NCBI GenBank assembly: GCA_902798385.1 | Contig: CADBWK010000013.1 | Coordinates: 1-46,431 of the forward strand | Direction of reading: 5' to 3' | Source: an uncultured Bacteroidales bacterium | GTDB lineage: Bacteria > Bacteroidota > Bacteroidia > Bacteroidales > Paludibacteraceae | DNA length: 46,431 bases | In this document: piece after piece, positions 10,481 to 18,819 of the stretch | Numbering within the stretch: position 1 is the first letter of the stretch | How the letters are laid out: each line of letters begins with the position of its first letter | The notes under the pieces: generated by a model | What the model was told of the DNA's origin: nothing | The model's input: the letters and a program-made list of their open reading frames with translations, nothing else | Database searches by the model: none | Position numbers and translations under genes: made by a program

Positions 10481-10502
10481 TTTAACTTATCTTTAACTTA
10501 TC
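10481..10502. repeat. Perfect tandem 11-bp repeat upstream of the 126-residue gene
   Basis: TTTAACTTATC occurs twice with no gap (10481-10491, 10492-10502), with a weaker third relative just before it (about 10470-10480). It sits 40-60 bp upstream of the start at 10442. Spacing of one helical turn is typical of a protein-binding site. Confidence 0.6.
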
Positions 10503-10587
10503 ACTAACGGGCGCTTGCTTTAATACTCTTGCGAATCGCAGCTCTGCCGCTCATATTTCACATCTCGATATTAAAGAAATTTGCATT

Positions 10588-10626
10588 GAGAAAAGTGAGA
10601 AAATTGGGAAAATTCTCACTTTTCTC
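10588..10626. repeat. Perfect 14-bp inverted repeat
   Basis: GAGAAAAGTGAGAA (10588-10601), an 11-nt loop, then TTCTCACTTTTCTC (10613-10626). It starts 8 bp after the DUF3987 stop codon. There is no good U-tract on the minus strand, while the plus strand has one after a few bases. It may be a terminator, but the length and perfection of the arms also fit a binding or replication site. Confidence 0.7.
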
Positions 10627-10633
10627 AAAATTC

Positions 10634-11881
10634 TCATGCAATTTTTTTATAATGTCCAAAACTTGGTCGTGCCAATGTGCCGCGATCGATCCACTGGCTA
10701 CACCAACGCATGACTGTGCTTTGCGGAATTCCTTGCGCTTTAGCTTCTTCAATCAGCATTTTACTCTCAAACTCCTCTGGCAGCAAACTCAGTAGTATCT
10801 GCTTCTGATCCAGCGGTTTCACGGTCGGTAACTCCATTTTTTCTGTTCCTTTTACCAACTGATACGCCTGTGCCATATGTAGGATCAGTTTGTTGCCGAT
10901 GAGTTCGGCGGTAGCATAATCGATGTCGGAACACTCCAGCCGGATGTCATCCGGCACAACGGACGATGTTAATCGAAGGGCGGAGAGGATCATGGCGATA
11001 CGCTCGATGTGGACGGCCATACGGAGAACAACGGAGTGGAATTCTTCGCCGAGCATGCGAATGAGTGTTGGGTATGCGGTCTCGAGGTGCATGCCTAAAC
11101 GGTCTTTTTGCTCTTTGGTCAGGCTAAACTCACGGGGCTTGGTAAAGAGCATTTTCTCATAGAGATGATAGAGTTGCTCGGCTGCGGCTTTAATGGTGTC
11201 GTCCGTGGTGTCGGAGGGTTGCACATAGCGACTGTTGAAGGCTTGGTGTTCATCGACGATAAGGGTGAGCAGACGAGAGAAATATCCGTTTTCGATAGAT
11301 GGTACGAGGGCATGGTACTGCGAGAAGGTACCTGTGAGCACCATGGACACTTGCGGGTTCTCGATGACAGATGCTTCGCGACAGCGGGCACGGGAGATTG
11401 TCTCGTGCTCTGCCGCTTTACGAAGCGCGGTGTTGTAGTTCGCAGTAGAGGAACGCCAGATGTCGGTAATAACCGAGCCTTCGGACTCATGGATATAGCC
11501 GCGACCGTGTTGACGCGCCAGGGTCTGATAGAAAGCCGGATAGGTCGCATCGCCCGGGATGATGAGCGGCATCTTCTCGTGGATGGGTTTTACGAGTTCG
11601 AGGGCAAGGTTTGCTATGCCTTTTCCGCACGCGGCTGAACCTACGATAAAGAGTTGAAGGTTCGGATAATAGTGCTTGGCGGCCATACCATATCGAACGT
11701 ACAAGTTCGGCATGACACTTCCGCACGCTACGAGCGCGCTCATTAATAACATGTCTTTCTCGGCAGGCGTGTTAGCGAGCGAAAGAACGTTTTGCATCAG
11801 TTCAGGCAGGTTGTTTACATCCATGTTTTCCACAATGCGGAGGTTTTCCTGCTCCTCCGGATTTTGTAAGGTTTGAATCAT
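10634..11881 (-). CDS. DUF3987 family ATPase-like protein
   Basis: 415 residues. The central region matches what I know of DUF3987, a primase/helicase-like family of mobile elements and Bacteroidota chromosomes. It has a P-loop-like GSAACGKGIANL (about residues 81-92), a region IHESEGSVITDIW where Walker B-type acidic residues would fall, and VLTGTFSQYHALVPSIENGYFSRLL, a typical sensor-like block. The C-terminal 60 residues look like a winged helix (LIEEAKAQGIPQSTVMRWCSQWIDRGTL), suggesting nucleic-acid binding. It has its own promoter and follows the terminator of the 371-residue gene. The role is unknown; a replication- or phage-derived function is an inference. Confidence 0.75.
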   Translation of the reverse strand: MIQTLQNPEEQENLRIVENMDVNNLPELMQNVLSLANTPAEKDMLLMSALVACGSVMPNLYVRYGMAAKHYYPNLQLFIVGSAACGKGIANLALELVKPIHEKMPLIIPGDATYPAFYQTLARQHGRGYIHESEGSVITDIWRSSTANYNTALRKAAEHETISRARCREASVIENPQVSMVLTGTFSQYHALVPSIENGYFSRLLTLIVDEHQAFNSRYVQPSDTTDDTIKAAAEQLYHLYEKMLFTKPREFSLTKEQKDRLGMHLETAYPTLIRMLGEEFHSVVLRMAVHIERIAMILSALRLTSSVVPDDIRLECSDIDYATAELIGNKLILHMAQAYQLVKGTEKMELPTVKPLDQKQILLSLLPEEFESKMLIEEAKAQGIPQSTVMRWCSQWIDRGTLARPSFGHYKKIA

Positions 11882-11926
11882 AGTTAAAATGAATTAATTT
11901 AAACAATAAAAAATTGATTTTTTCTG

Positions 11927-11957
11927 CAAAGATACGTTGAAAATCACCCTTTTTCAA
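11927..11957 (-). promoter_or_regulatory. Promoter of the DUF3987 gene
   Basis: On the minus strand, TTG (11957-11955), 20 bp, then TATCTTTG (11934-11927). The leader is about 40 nt and AT-rich. It lies directly downstream of the palindromic terminator of the preceding gene. Confidence 0.7.
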
Positions 11958-11965
11958 GGGCGGTC

Positions 11966-11992
11966 ATAAAAAAGGACGTCCCGGGACGTCCT
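11966..11992 (-). terminator. Intrinsic terminator with a perfect 20-bp palindrome
   Basis: AGGACGTCCCGGGACGTCCT at 11973-11992 is fully self-complementary (8-bp stem, CCGG loop). On the minus strand it is followed by a run of T. It lies just after the stop of the 371-residue gene. Confidence 0.85.
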
Positions 11993-12003
11993 CAAAATAG
12001 TAT

Positions 12004-13119
12004 TTATGTATATTGTTTGGTTTTTCGCTTTGGCTTTCGTAATAAGCTTTTTCTCAGCGAACTAGGATCTACGTACCACCCGAAAAGCAGGGTTAACTGT
12101 CGACATAATCTTGCGTGCGATTCATTTTTTGCAAATTTTCTGAAATTTTCGTCGTACTTCTTTCGCTCCTTGACATATTCGCGGGTGGCGGCATATTTCT
12201 CCGGATCGTCTTCCGTCGGACATTTAAGCACTTCATCAGGGAAGAATAATTGCTCTTCCTCTTTCTTCTTTCGGGTTGAAACCGGCGGCTCTATTTTGTC
12301 TTTTACGAAATCGGTCCACTGGCTCATCCATTTACGGAAGAGGTTGATCTGCTCCGGGTCAAAGTCTTTCATCTCGGGTTTGATAAAGTCCCAATCGATC
12401 TCTTTCTCGCGGATGGTTTGTTTGTATTGCACCAACCGTTCCTTGGCATCCGGGTACAGGTTTGCATCCTGCTGAACGGTATTCCATAACCAGTTCCAAT
12501 AGCCATTCAGGATCTGCTCGGCACTGAGGCCGTCGAAGACAAACGTAGGCTGCGTCTCCTCTTGGGGTTTCAGTAAAGATTCTGCCAAAGCATACACGCT
12601 AGCCGGATCGGTCCAATCGATAGCCAGCAATTGTTGACGACGCGTCTCAACAAAACCGGCATTGTAGAGCCATTGTGCGAAGGGCTCCGACCAAGGTACG
12701 AGGTCATAAATATGTTCGCATATCTGCTCCTCGACAAGCATCTCCATGTAATCGACCATGAGTCCGAATGCGAGGTCATACAGCCGTTCATTGCCGCATA
12801 TAGCAAGCAGCATGGTCATGTCGTCGTCAAGTTCCATATAGGCCTCGTTCAGTGCCTGTACCTCGGTGGTAAAGAATCCCCCGTTCTCGTGGATCGTCTC
12901 GTCCTCATAGCGATCAAAGAAGTCTTTGCGTCCCTCGCGTACGTTCAGCATAATATCCCGCTCGCGACCTTCATCCTGCCCATGCAGCAATGCCCCCAGC
13001 ACCGCCGCGCCAAGGAATCCGCGTATCTCTATACGGTCTCCTTCCTTCGGCAAATAAATCAACTTATGCCCTTCATACCGAAGCCGCTCATCAAAAATAT
13101 AATCGTCTAACAGTTTCAT
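12004..13119 (-). CDS. Hypothetical cytoplasmic protein, 371 residues
   Basis: I do not recognise this family. The protein is acidic through most of its length and very rich in Trp, Tyr, Leu and Glu, with no signal peptide or membrane segment; the last 20 residues are strongly basic (SLLRKPKRKTKQYT). The first 60 residues look beta-rich, and the middle looks helical. It starts 15 bp after the DUF5715 gene, so it may be the last gene of the glgB-nagB-cysS run, and it ends at a strong terminator. The basic tail could touch nucleic acid, but that is a guess. Confidence 0.65.
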   Translation of the reverse strand: MKLLDDYIFDERLRYEGHKLIYLPKEGDRIEIRGFLGAAVLGALLHGQDEGRERDIMLNVREGRKDFFDRYEDETIHENGGFFTTEVQALNEAYMELDDDMTMLLAICGNERLYDLAFGLMVDYMEMLVEEQICEHIYDLVPWSEPFAQWLYNAGFVETRRQQLLAIDWTDPASVYALAESLLKPQEETQPTFVFDGLSAEQILNGYWNWLWNTVQQDANLYPDAKERLVQYKQTIREKEIDWDFIKPEMKDFDPEQINLFRKWMSQWTDFVKDKIEPPVSTRKKKEEEQLFFPDEVLKCPTEDDPEKYAATREYVKERKKYDENFRKFAKNESHARLCRQLTLLFGWYVDPSSLRKSLLRKPKRKTKQYT

Positions 13120-13134
13120 GCCTCAAAGGACGTT

Positions 13135-13815
13135 TTATTCTCTGACGGTAATGTGGAAACAGGATTGTTTCCATTCGTACTTGACGTAGATGCGCCCGGC
13201 GCGCTGGTGGTTGAGGAGGACTTGGCCGAGGACGAGTTTGAGGTTATCCTCGTGCATATACAAGTTCGTTCGGGTCACCTTGTCATAGCGCATATAGGCG
13301 AGATCGAAGGTCGTGCCGTAGCAGTGACAGCTCTGGGTGACGGAGTTGATATTGCCGCTGCGCTGCAGGTACTTGATGTCCTCTTGTGTGCGAAGCACGG
13401 AGGTGACATAGAAGCGATAATGGGGCAAACCGTTACGGCTCAGGATATCCGCCCACTCTGCTCCGATGGCATCCAACTCGCGCTTCGCCGCGGGGATGAG
13501 ATACGGTACGGAGTGCGTCAGGCTGTCCACAATATAGTTGTCGTTGGTTGTGATCTGAACGAGACTCTTGCGCATCGATGCGGCATCGGCGCGGTCTTTG
13601 GGCGGTCGCGGCAAACCGATCGCAGATGCTACTTTATGCTGTTTGGCATGCAGGTCATTGAACTTGATCCGATAGTCAAATGTTCGCCCGGGATACCAAA
13701 CAAGGCTGTCTTCAACGACAGCCTGTTCTTCTTGCGATGTACTTGTTCCGCATGAACAAAGGACAACGAGCAACGAACAAAGACAGATTATCTTAAATCG
13801 ACCACTCAAAGCCAT
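13135..13815 (-). CDS. DUF5715 family lipoprotein (M15 peptidase-like)
   Basis: About 226 residues from ATG13815. An upstream in-frame ATG at 13842 is also possible, but ATG13815 gives a compact lipoprotein signal ([21 protein letters not shown]) with the acylated Cys in VLCSC. The C-terminal half has [25 protein letters not shown] and a final CFHITV. The His and Asp of H-x-Y-G-x(3)-D and the last His match the zinc ligands expected in M15-type D-Ala-D-Ala carboxypeptidase folds. It probably acts on peptidoglycan or a related periplasmic substrate; this is inferred from the motif only. The hydrophobic part of the signal peptide is encoded by a 7-bp tandem repeat (13754-13786). It overlaps the end of cysS. 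Confidence 0.75.
   Translation of the reverse strand: MALSGRFKIICLCSLLVVLCSCGTSTSQEEQAVVEDSLVWYPGRTFDYRIKFNDLHAKQHKVASAIGLPRPPKDRADAASMRKSLVQITTNDNYIVDSLTHSVPYLIPAAKRELDAIGAEWADILSRNGLPHYRFYVTSVLRTQEDIKYLQRSGNINSVTQSCHCYGTTFDLAYMRYDKVTRTNLYMHEDNLKLVLGQVLLNHQRAGRIYVKYEWKQSCFHITVRE
13754..13786. repeat. Heptamer tandem repeat coding for a signal peptide core
   Basis: GAACAAA, GGACAAC, GAGCAAC, GAACAAA, GACAG on the plus strand. Read on the minus strand it encodes [12 protein letters not shown] of the DUF5715 lipoprotein. Confidence 0.75.
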
Positions 13816-15256
13816 CCTTTGTATCTTTGATTTGGAAACCAAGTGCGGTCAACTCATTACGTATCTTATCGCTGGTTGCCCAGTCTTTGTTCTGCTTGGC
13901 TTGGAGACGGATACCGAGAAGCAGATCAATGGCGCCATTAAAGGCTTTCTGTTTGCCGGCATCGCCGCCCTGCTCTTCGAGGCGCAGACCGAGGATATCG
14001 ATGGCGAAGGTCTTCCATACCTCGCGCAGTTCGTTCAGGTCCGCTTCGCTGATCGTACCCTTGCCGTCATGGACGGTGTTGATAGCGCGTGTGCTGTCAA
14101 ACAGCGCCGCAATGACGAACGGGGTATTCAGGTCGTCGTCCATCGCCTCTTGGCAACGCTGGCGCAAACCTGCGACCTCTACCGTTGTCTCTTTTCCCGC
14201 CTGCAATTTCTGCAAACGAGTATACGCTTCTTGCATACGCTGCAGACCCTTTTCTGCCGCTTCGAGGGCTTCGGACGAGAAGTCCACCGTGGAGCGGTAA
14301 TGCGCCTGGAGGATGAAGAAACGGATGACCATCGGACCGAAGGGTTTCGACAAGAGCGGGTGATCGCCCTTGAAGAACTGCTCGAGGGTGATGAAGTTAT
14401 TATAAGACTTCCCCATCTTCTTGCCGGCGATGGTGATCATGTTGTTATGCATCCAGTAATGTACGGTCTCGTGACCGAGTGCAGCGCACGATTGCGCGAT
14501 CTCCGCCTCATGGTGCGGGAAGATGAGATCGAGTCCGCCGCCGTGGATATCGAACTGCTCACCGAGGTATTTCGTTCCCATGGTGGAGCACTCCATATGC
14601 CATCCGGGGAATCCTTCGGACCACGGACTCGGCCAGTGCATGATATGCTCCGGCGCCGCTTTCTTCCAGAGGGCGAAATCGTAGCTGTGCTTCTTCTCGT
14701 CCTGTCCGTCCAGTTCACGGGTCTCGGTGACGATATCATTGAGGTTACGACCGGAGAGTTTACCGTACGGATAGTCCTTGGCGTATTTCTCCACGTCCAT
14801 ATAGACAGAACCGTTGGATACGTAGGCGTAGCCTTTGTCCAGAATCTTCTGCACAAAGGCGATCTGCTCGATGATATGTCCCGAAGCGTGGGGCTCGATG
14901 GACGGCGGCAAGACGTTCAGCGCCGCCATGTCACGATGGTAGCGGTTGGTGTAGAACTGCACCACTTCCATCGGTTCGAGTTGCTCAAGTCGTGCTTTCT
15001 TAGCTATCTTATCTTCGCCTTCGTCGGCATCATGCTCGAGGTGCCCCACATCGGTGATATTCCGCACATAGCGCACTTTATAACCGAGGTATTGCAGATA
15101 GCGGTACAGCAGATCGAAGGTGATGGCCGGTCGCGCATGTCCGAGATGGGCATCGCCATAGACGGTAGGTCCGCAGACATACATGCCCACGTGCCCCTCG
15201 TGCAGCGGTTTGAAGGTTTCCTTAAAGCGTGATAAAGAATTATAAATTTCAAGCAT
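13793..15256 (-). CDS. cysS: Cysteinyl-tRNA synthetase
   Basis: Charges tRNA-Cys with cysteine. The zinc-binding and HIGH-type regions are at the N-terminus ([19 protein letters not shown]; the HIGH signature reads HLGH). The middle has GWHMECSTM and the zinc-site HHEAE. The KMSKS loop reads [11 protein letters not shown] at about residue 270. 487 residues is normal. Upstream, 14 bp away, is nagB; a short CAGTAAT/CAGTTTT repeat fills the gap. Its 3' end overlaps the DUF5715 gene, so the two are co-transcribed. The Ser-to-Gly change in the KMSKS loop is mild and I would not read it as loss of function. Confidence 0.95.
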   Translation of the reverse strand: MLEIYNSLSRFKETFKPLHEGHVGMYVCGPTVYGDAHLGHARPAITFDLLYRYLQYLGYKVRYVRNITDVGHLEHDADEGEDKIAKKARLEQLEPMEVVQFYTNRYHRDMAALNVLPPSIEPHASGHIIEQIAFVQKILDKGYAYVSNGSVYMDVEKYAKDYPYGKLSGRNLNDIVTETRELDGQDEKKHSYDFALWKKAAPEHIMHWPSPWSEGFPGWHMECSTMGTKYLGEQFDIHGGGLDLIFPHHEAEIAQSCAALGHETVHYWMHNNMITIAGKKMGKSYNNFITLEQFFKGDHPLLSKPFGPMVIRFFILQAHYRSTVDFSSEALEAAEKGLQRMQEAYTRLQKLQAGKETTVEVAGLRQRCQEAMDDDLNTPFVIAALFDSTRAINTVHDGKGTISEADLNELREVWKTFAIDILGLRLEEQGGDAGKQKAFNGAIDLLLGIRLQAKQNKDWATSDKIRNELTALGFQIKDTKDGFEWSI

Positions 15257-15270
15257 TCAGTAATCAGTTT

Positions 15271-16080
15271 TTAGAGTAGGGTCTTGGGATCGAGGTTATT
15301 GCGCTCGATATCTTTGAAATAATTGAATGTACCTACTTTGAGTTCTTCGCAAGCAGCCTCATCGCAGACGATGATACCGTGCTGATGCATCTGGAGCGCA
15401 GAAACGGTCCACATATGGCTGATCGGCTCTTCGATAGCATGCTGGAGTGCACGGGCTTTGTTATGTCCGTTCACCATGATCAGCACCTCTTTGGCGTCCA
15501 TCACGGTACCTACCCCTACGGTGAGGGCGGTCTTGGGCACTTTATTGACGTCATTGTCGAAGAAACGACTGTTGGCGATGATGGTGTCGGTGGTCAACTC
15601 TTTTTTACGCGTACGACTGCTCAGGGACGAACCCGGTTCGTTGAACGCGATATGTCCGTCGGGACCGATACCGCCGAGGAAGAGGTGGATACCGCCGATA
15701 TTGCGGATCTTCTCCTCGTACCGTGCGCACTCGGCTGCGAGGTCGGCTGCGTTACCGTTCAGAATATTGACGTTCTCCTTGCGGATATCAATATGACTGA
15801 AGAAGTTATTCCACATGAAGCTATGATAACTCTCGGGATGCTCTTCGGGCAGGTTGACATACTCGTCCATATTGAAGGTGACTACATTGCGGAAGGACAC
15901 CTTACCGGCTTTATTGAGTTTGATCAGCTCGCGATACATACCCAGGGGCGACGAACCGGTCGGCAGACCGAGCACGAAAGGACAACCCTCTTTGGGTTCA
16001 AACTCATTGATTTTTTTTGCTACATAATTCGCAGCCCACTGACTCAGCAGGTCATACGAAGGTTCAATAATAACTCGCAT
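15271..16080 (-). CDS. nagB: Glucosamine-6-phosphate deaminase
   Basis: Converts glucosamine 6-phosphate to fructose 6-phosphate and ammonia, feeding amino sugars into glycolysis. Full length (269 residues; the E. coli enzyme has 266). Visible motifs are [16 protein letters not shown] (phosphate binding), [10 protein letters not shown] (catalytic Asp region) and [17 protein letters not shown] with the Asp-Gly-His of the active site at about residues 141-143. It lies between glgB and cysS with gaps of about 14 bp on each side, so it is probably in one operon with them. Confidence 0.95.
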   Translation of the reverse strand: MRVIIEPSYDLLSQWAANYVAKKINEFEPKEGCPFVLGLPTGSSPLGMYRELIKLNKAGKVSFRNVVTFNMDEYVNLPEEHPESYHSFMWNNFFSHIDIRKENVNILNGNAADLAAECARYEEKIRNIGGIHLFLGGIGPDGHIAFNEPGSSLSSRTRKKELTTDTIIANSRFFDNDVNKVPKTALTVGVGTVMDAKEVLIMVNGHNKARALQHAIEEPISHMWTVSALQMHQHGIIVCDEAACEELKVGTFNYFKDIERNNLDPKTLL

Positions 16081-16106
16081 TTATGATTTATGATTTATGA
16101 TTTTTT
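16081..16106. repeat. Heptamer tandem repeat at the glgB 3' end
   Basis: Three copies of ATGATTT and a degenerate fourth. The glgB stop codon and its last residues (KKS) are made from this repeat. Confidence 0.75.
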
Positions 16107-18176
16107 GAGGACGACAGCACTACGTGCGGGCAGGTACATCTTGAGCCAACCCTTGCCGTCCTTGGCGTAGAGTTCGTCGTGCTCGGTGAAATGCTCGACG
16201 GTGTCATCGCTCAGACCGAAACCGGCGAACTCTTTGGCATCCGTATTGAGTACCACTTTGTACTTGCCTTCGGGCACGAGCATACCGTAGTCGGCGAAGG
16301 ACTTCTGGCCGTTCCAGTTGAAGATGAACAGCAGGTCGTTGCGCGAATAAGCCACTACCTGGTCGCCCTCGTTGTCCCACCATTTCATGACCCACGGCAG
16401 GTGTTTGCCTACATTGTATTTCTTCTCCTCCGCCGTCGGGTTCTGGCTGAGGATATGCTTCTTGAGCAGATGAATCATCTCGGCATCAAAGCGATTGAGG
16501 TCGGCGAAGAAATAGTTGGGGTTATCGACGAGACTCCACTGCCGGCGCGCGTACTTATAGCTCCATCCGTTGCCCTCGCGCGGGAAATCGATCCATTCGG
16601 GATGACCGAACTCATTGCCCATGAAGGTAAGGTATCCGCCATTGATGGTGGATGCGGTTACGAGTCGGATCATCTTATGCAGCGCGATACCGCGGTCGGC
16701 CATATAGGTGGAGTGGCCATGCTCGAAATGCCAGTACATGTCGGAGTCCACGAGACGGAAGATGATGGTTTTGTCGCCCACGAGCGCCTGATCATGACTC
16801 TCGGCGTAGGAGATCGTCTTCTCATCCTCGCGGCGGTTGGTCATCTCATAGAGGATGTGACCGGCTTTCCAGTCTTCGTCTTTCACCTCTTTGATATACT
16901 TGATCCAGAAATCAGGAATACCCATCGCCAGACGATAGTCGAACCCTACACCGCCATCCTCGATAGCCGCAGCGAGCCCCGGCATACCGGACATCTCTTC
17001 GGCGATCGTGATCGCCTCCGGCTTCACCTCATGGATGAGCTTGTTCGCCAGCGTGAGATACATCAACGCGTCGCCGTCTTCGTTGCCGTTGAAATAAGAA
17101 GGATAACCGTTGAAGTCCTCGCCCAGACCGTGGCTGCGGTATATCATCGATGTCACGCCGTCAAAACGATAGCCGTCGAAATCATACTCATCCAACCAGA
17201 ACTTACAGTTACTGAGCAGGAAATGGAGCACCTCGTTCTTGCCGTAGTTGAAGCAAAGGCTGTCCCAAGCCGGGTGCTCACGGCGGTAACCGTCGTGGAA
17301 ATACTGATAACCCGTTCCGTCGAAGTTACCCAGACCCTCGAGTTCGTTCTTCACCGCGTGGCTGTGCACAAGGTCCATGATCACGTGCATACCGCGACCG
17401 TGGGCGTCATCGATGAGGGCTTTGAGTTCATTCGGCGTACCGAAACGGCTGCTGGCCGCAAAGAAATTCGATACATGGTATCCGAACGAACCGTAATACG
17501 GGTGCTCCTGGATGGCCATGATCTGAATGCAGTTATATCCTAATTTGTCAATACGGGGCAACACATCGCGGCGGAACTCCTCGTAAGAGTTCACTTTCTC
17601 CTGCTCGGATGACATACCGATATGGCACTCGTAGATATAGAGCGCTTCGCGCGATTTTTGATTTGTGATTTTTGATTTGTGATTTCTATTCTTCCACTGG
17701 TACTCGGGTTCGTTCCAAACCTGGGCAGAGAAGATCTTCGTCTGCTCGTCCTGTACGACGCGGCGTACGTAAGACGGGATACGCTCGCCGTAACCGCCGT
17801 TCCACTCTACGAGCAGCTTGTACATCTGTCCGTGCTGCATGGCTTTCTCCGGCAGTTTGGCTTCCCATACGCCGTTGCCGACCGGTTGCAGACGATAGGC
17901 CTCGTCCTTGCTCCAGTTATTGAAATCGCCCTTGATATAGATAGCCGTTGCATTCGGCGCCCACTCGCGCAGGACCCAACCCTTGTCGGTATGATGCAGA
18001 CCGAAATAAAGGTAACCGGTTGCCCACTCGGCGAGCGGTTGTCCGCCGGTGATCTCTGCCTCTTTATTACGTGCATAGTCGGCGCGTGCCTGAAGGGCAC
18101 CCTCGTACGGTTGCAGATACGGATCACGCTCCACGATCTTCAGATGCTTCGGAGCTGTTGCTTTTTTTGTTGCCAT
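16095..18176 (-). CDS. glgB: 1,4-alpha-glucan branching enzyme
   Basis: Makes alpha-1,6 branches in glycogen. 693 residues, the eukaryote-like size class common in Bacteroidota. A CBM48 module is at about 60-150 (WVLREWAPNATAIYIKGDFNNW). The GH13 barrel follows with DLVHSHAVKN, DGYRFDGVTSMIY (nucleophile Asp), ITIAEEMSGMPG (acid/base Glu) and ESHDQALVGDKT (third Asp). A heptamer repeat (17653-17687) encodes RNHKSKITNQKSR at about residue 165, in the linker just before the conserved LYIYECHIGM block. First gene of a run with nagB, cysS and the DUF5715 gene. The start MATKKATAPKHLK is well placed. Confidence 0.94.
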   Translation of the reverse strand: MATKKATAPKHLKIVERDPYLQPYEGALQARADYARNKEAEITGGQPLAEWATGYLYFGLHHTDKGWVLREWAPNATAIYIKGDFNNWSKDEAYRLQPVGNGVWEAKLPEKAMQHGQMYKLLVEWNGGYGERIPSYVRRVVQDEQTKIFSAQVWNEPEYQWKNRNHKSKITNQKSREALYIYECHIGMSSEQEKVNSYEEFRRDVLPRIDKLGYNCIQIMAIQEHPYYGSFGYHVSNFFAASSRFGTPNELKALIDDAHGRGMHVIMDLVHSHAVKNELEGLGNFDGTGYQYFHDGYRREHPAWDSLCFNYGKNEVLHFLLSNCKFWLDEYDFDGYRFDGVTSMIYRSHGLGEDFNGYPSYFNGNEDGDALMYLTLANKLIHEVKPEAITIAEEMSGMPGLAAAIEDGGVGFDYRLAMGIPDFWIKYIKEVKDEDWKAGHILYEMTNRREDEKTISYAESHDQALVGDKTIIFRLVDSDMYWHFEHGHSTYMADRGIALHKMIRLVTASTINGGYLTFMGNEFGHPEWIDFPREGNGWSYKYARRQWSLVDNPNYFFADLNRFDAEMIHLLKKHILSQNPTAEEKKYNVGKHLPWVMKWWDNEGDQVVAYSRNDLLFIFNWNGQKSFADYGMLVPEGKYKVVLNTDAKEFAGFGLSDDTVEHFTEHDELYAKDGKGWLKMYLPARSAVVLKKS
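17653..17687. repeat. Heptamer tandem repeat inside glgB
   Basis: Five copies of GATTTNT (GATTTTT, GATTTGT, GATTTTT, GATTTGT, GATTTCT). It is 35 bp long, in frame, and codes for a polar linker. The same family is in miaB and tsaB. Confidence 0.85.
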
Positions 18177-18193
18177 AGTATTTGATTTTGAGG

Positions 18194-18256
18194 CTATCAG
18201 TATTCAGTTTTCAGCATTCAGTTTTTTCTGACAGCTGATAGCTGACGGCTGACGGC
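18194..18256. repeat. Two blocks of heptamer repeats upstream of glgB
   Basis: CAGTATT, CAGTTTT, CAGCATT, CAGTTTT are followed by CTGACAG, CTGATAG, CTGACGG, CTGACGG. The second block is the reverse complement type of the cca tract (CAGCCGT). The two blocks can pair partly with each other. No promoter is obvious in this gap, although glgB begins just to the left. Confidence 0.75.
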
Positions 18257-18261
18257 GATGT

Positions 18262-18717
18262 TTAATTATTCACTTTAGCTTTAACAATTAACTTCCGGTA
18301 CTCCTTGCCCGGCGCGATACCCGGTTGGTGGGCATCGGAGGGGAAGAAGACCGCGAAATGACCGGCAGGCACGGTGAATTTAGCCGTAGCCTTGTCGCCG
18401 TAGAACTCGACGTCTTTGCCTTCGTCATACTCCTGAGTCACCTCCTGGCAATCGACTTGCGCTTTCCATCCCATGATCTCATCATCGCCCAGCGGAATCT
18501 GGATATCCAGATAGTCCTTGTGCGCCTCCATGCGGCATTTGGACTCCTCTTTGCCTTTGAAATCCAGAATGTTCACAAACAGGTCTTTGCCGTCCAAGTA
18601 AATCTTACATGCCGGGAGTTCCTCCAGGTCGTTGTTGTTGTAGAATTGCATGAATTCTTTCAAGCCGGGTACACTGTCATAGTACCAATCGGCATTCTCT
18701 AATTTGTCGAGTATCAT
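18262..18717 (-). CDS. YhcH/YjgK/YiaL family protein (DUF386)
   Basis: 151 residues from ATG18717. A longer frame from 18804 would begin upstream of the promoter, so the short start MILDKLENADWYYD is right. The family forms a small cupin-like beta-barrel; members act as sugar anomerases or as helper subunits of glycosidases. The metal-binding pattern is visible: EAHKDYLDIQIPLGDDE (about residues 75-91) and GHFAVFFPSDAHQPGIA. The substrate cannot be read from the sequence. It is transcribed divergently from the M13 peptidase gene. Confidence 0.88.
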   Translation of the reverse strand: MILDKLENADWYYDSVPGLKEFMQFYNNNDLEELPACKIYLDGKDLFVNILDFKGKEESKCRMEAHKDYLDIQIPLGDDEIMGWKAQVDCQEVTQEYDEGKDVEFYGDKATAKFTVPAGHFAVFFPSDAHQPGIAPGKEYRKLIVKAKVNN

Positions 18718-18738
18718 ATTATTACAGATTTTGCGGCG

Positions 18739-18770
18739 CAAAATTACAAAAATATTTTGATATATGCAAA
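18739..18770 (-). promoter_or_regulatory. Promoter of the yhcH-like gene, overlapping a divergent one
   Basis: On the minus strand, TTTG (18770-18767), 20 bp, then TAATTTTG (18746-18739). Its -33 box shares the segment 18755-18770 with the rightward promoter. Confidence 0.75.
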
Positions 18771-18786
18771 TTTTTTTGTACCTTTG
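18756..18786 (+). promoter_or_regulatory. Promoter of the M13 peptidase gene
   Basis: TTTG (18756-18759), 19 bp, then TACCTTTG (18779-18786). The leader is about 28 nt long to ATG18820. Confidence 0.8.
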
Positions 18787-18819
18787 CAGTCGATTTTGCA
18801 TCAATTAACAATTCAAAAT

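Noticed and set aside
10529-10795. Rightward 88-codon frame over the 14-bp inverted repeat
   Set aside because: It overlaps the end of the DUF3987 gene and has no plausible start or composition.
13832-15232. Long rightward open frame opposite cysS
   Set aside because: It is the antisense of a well-conserved gene, with unnatural composition. The same applies to the long frames opposite parE (2090-3589) and glgB (16179-17543).
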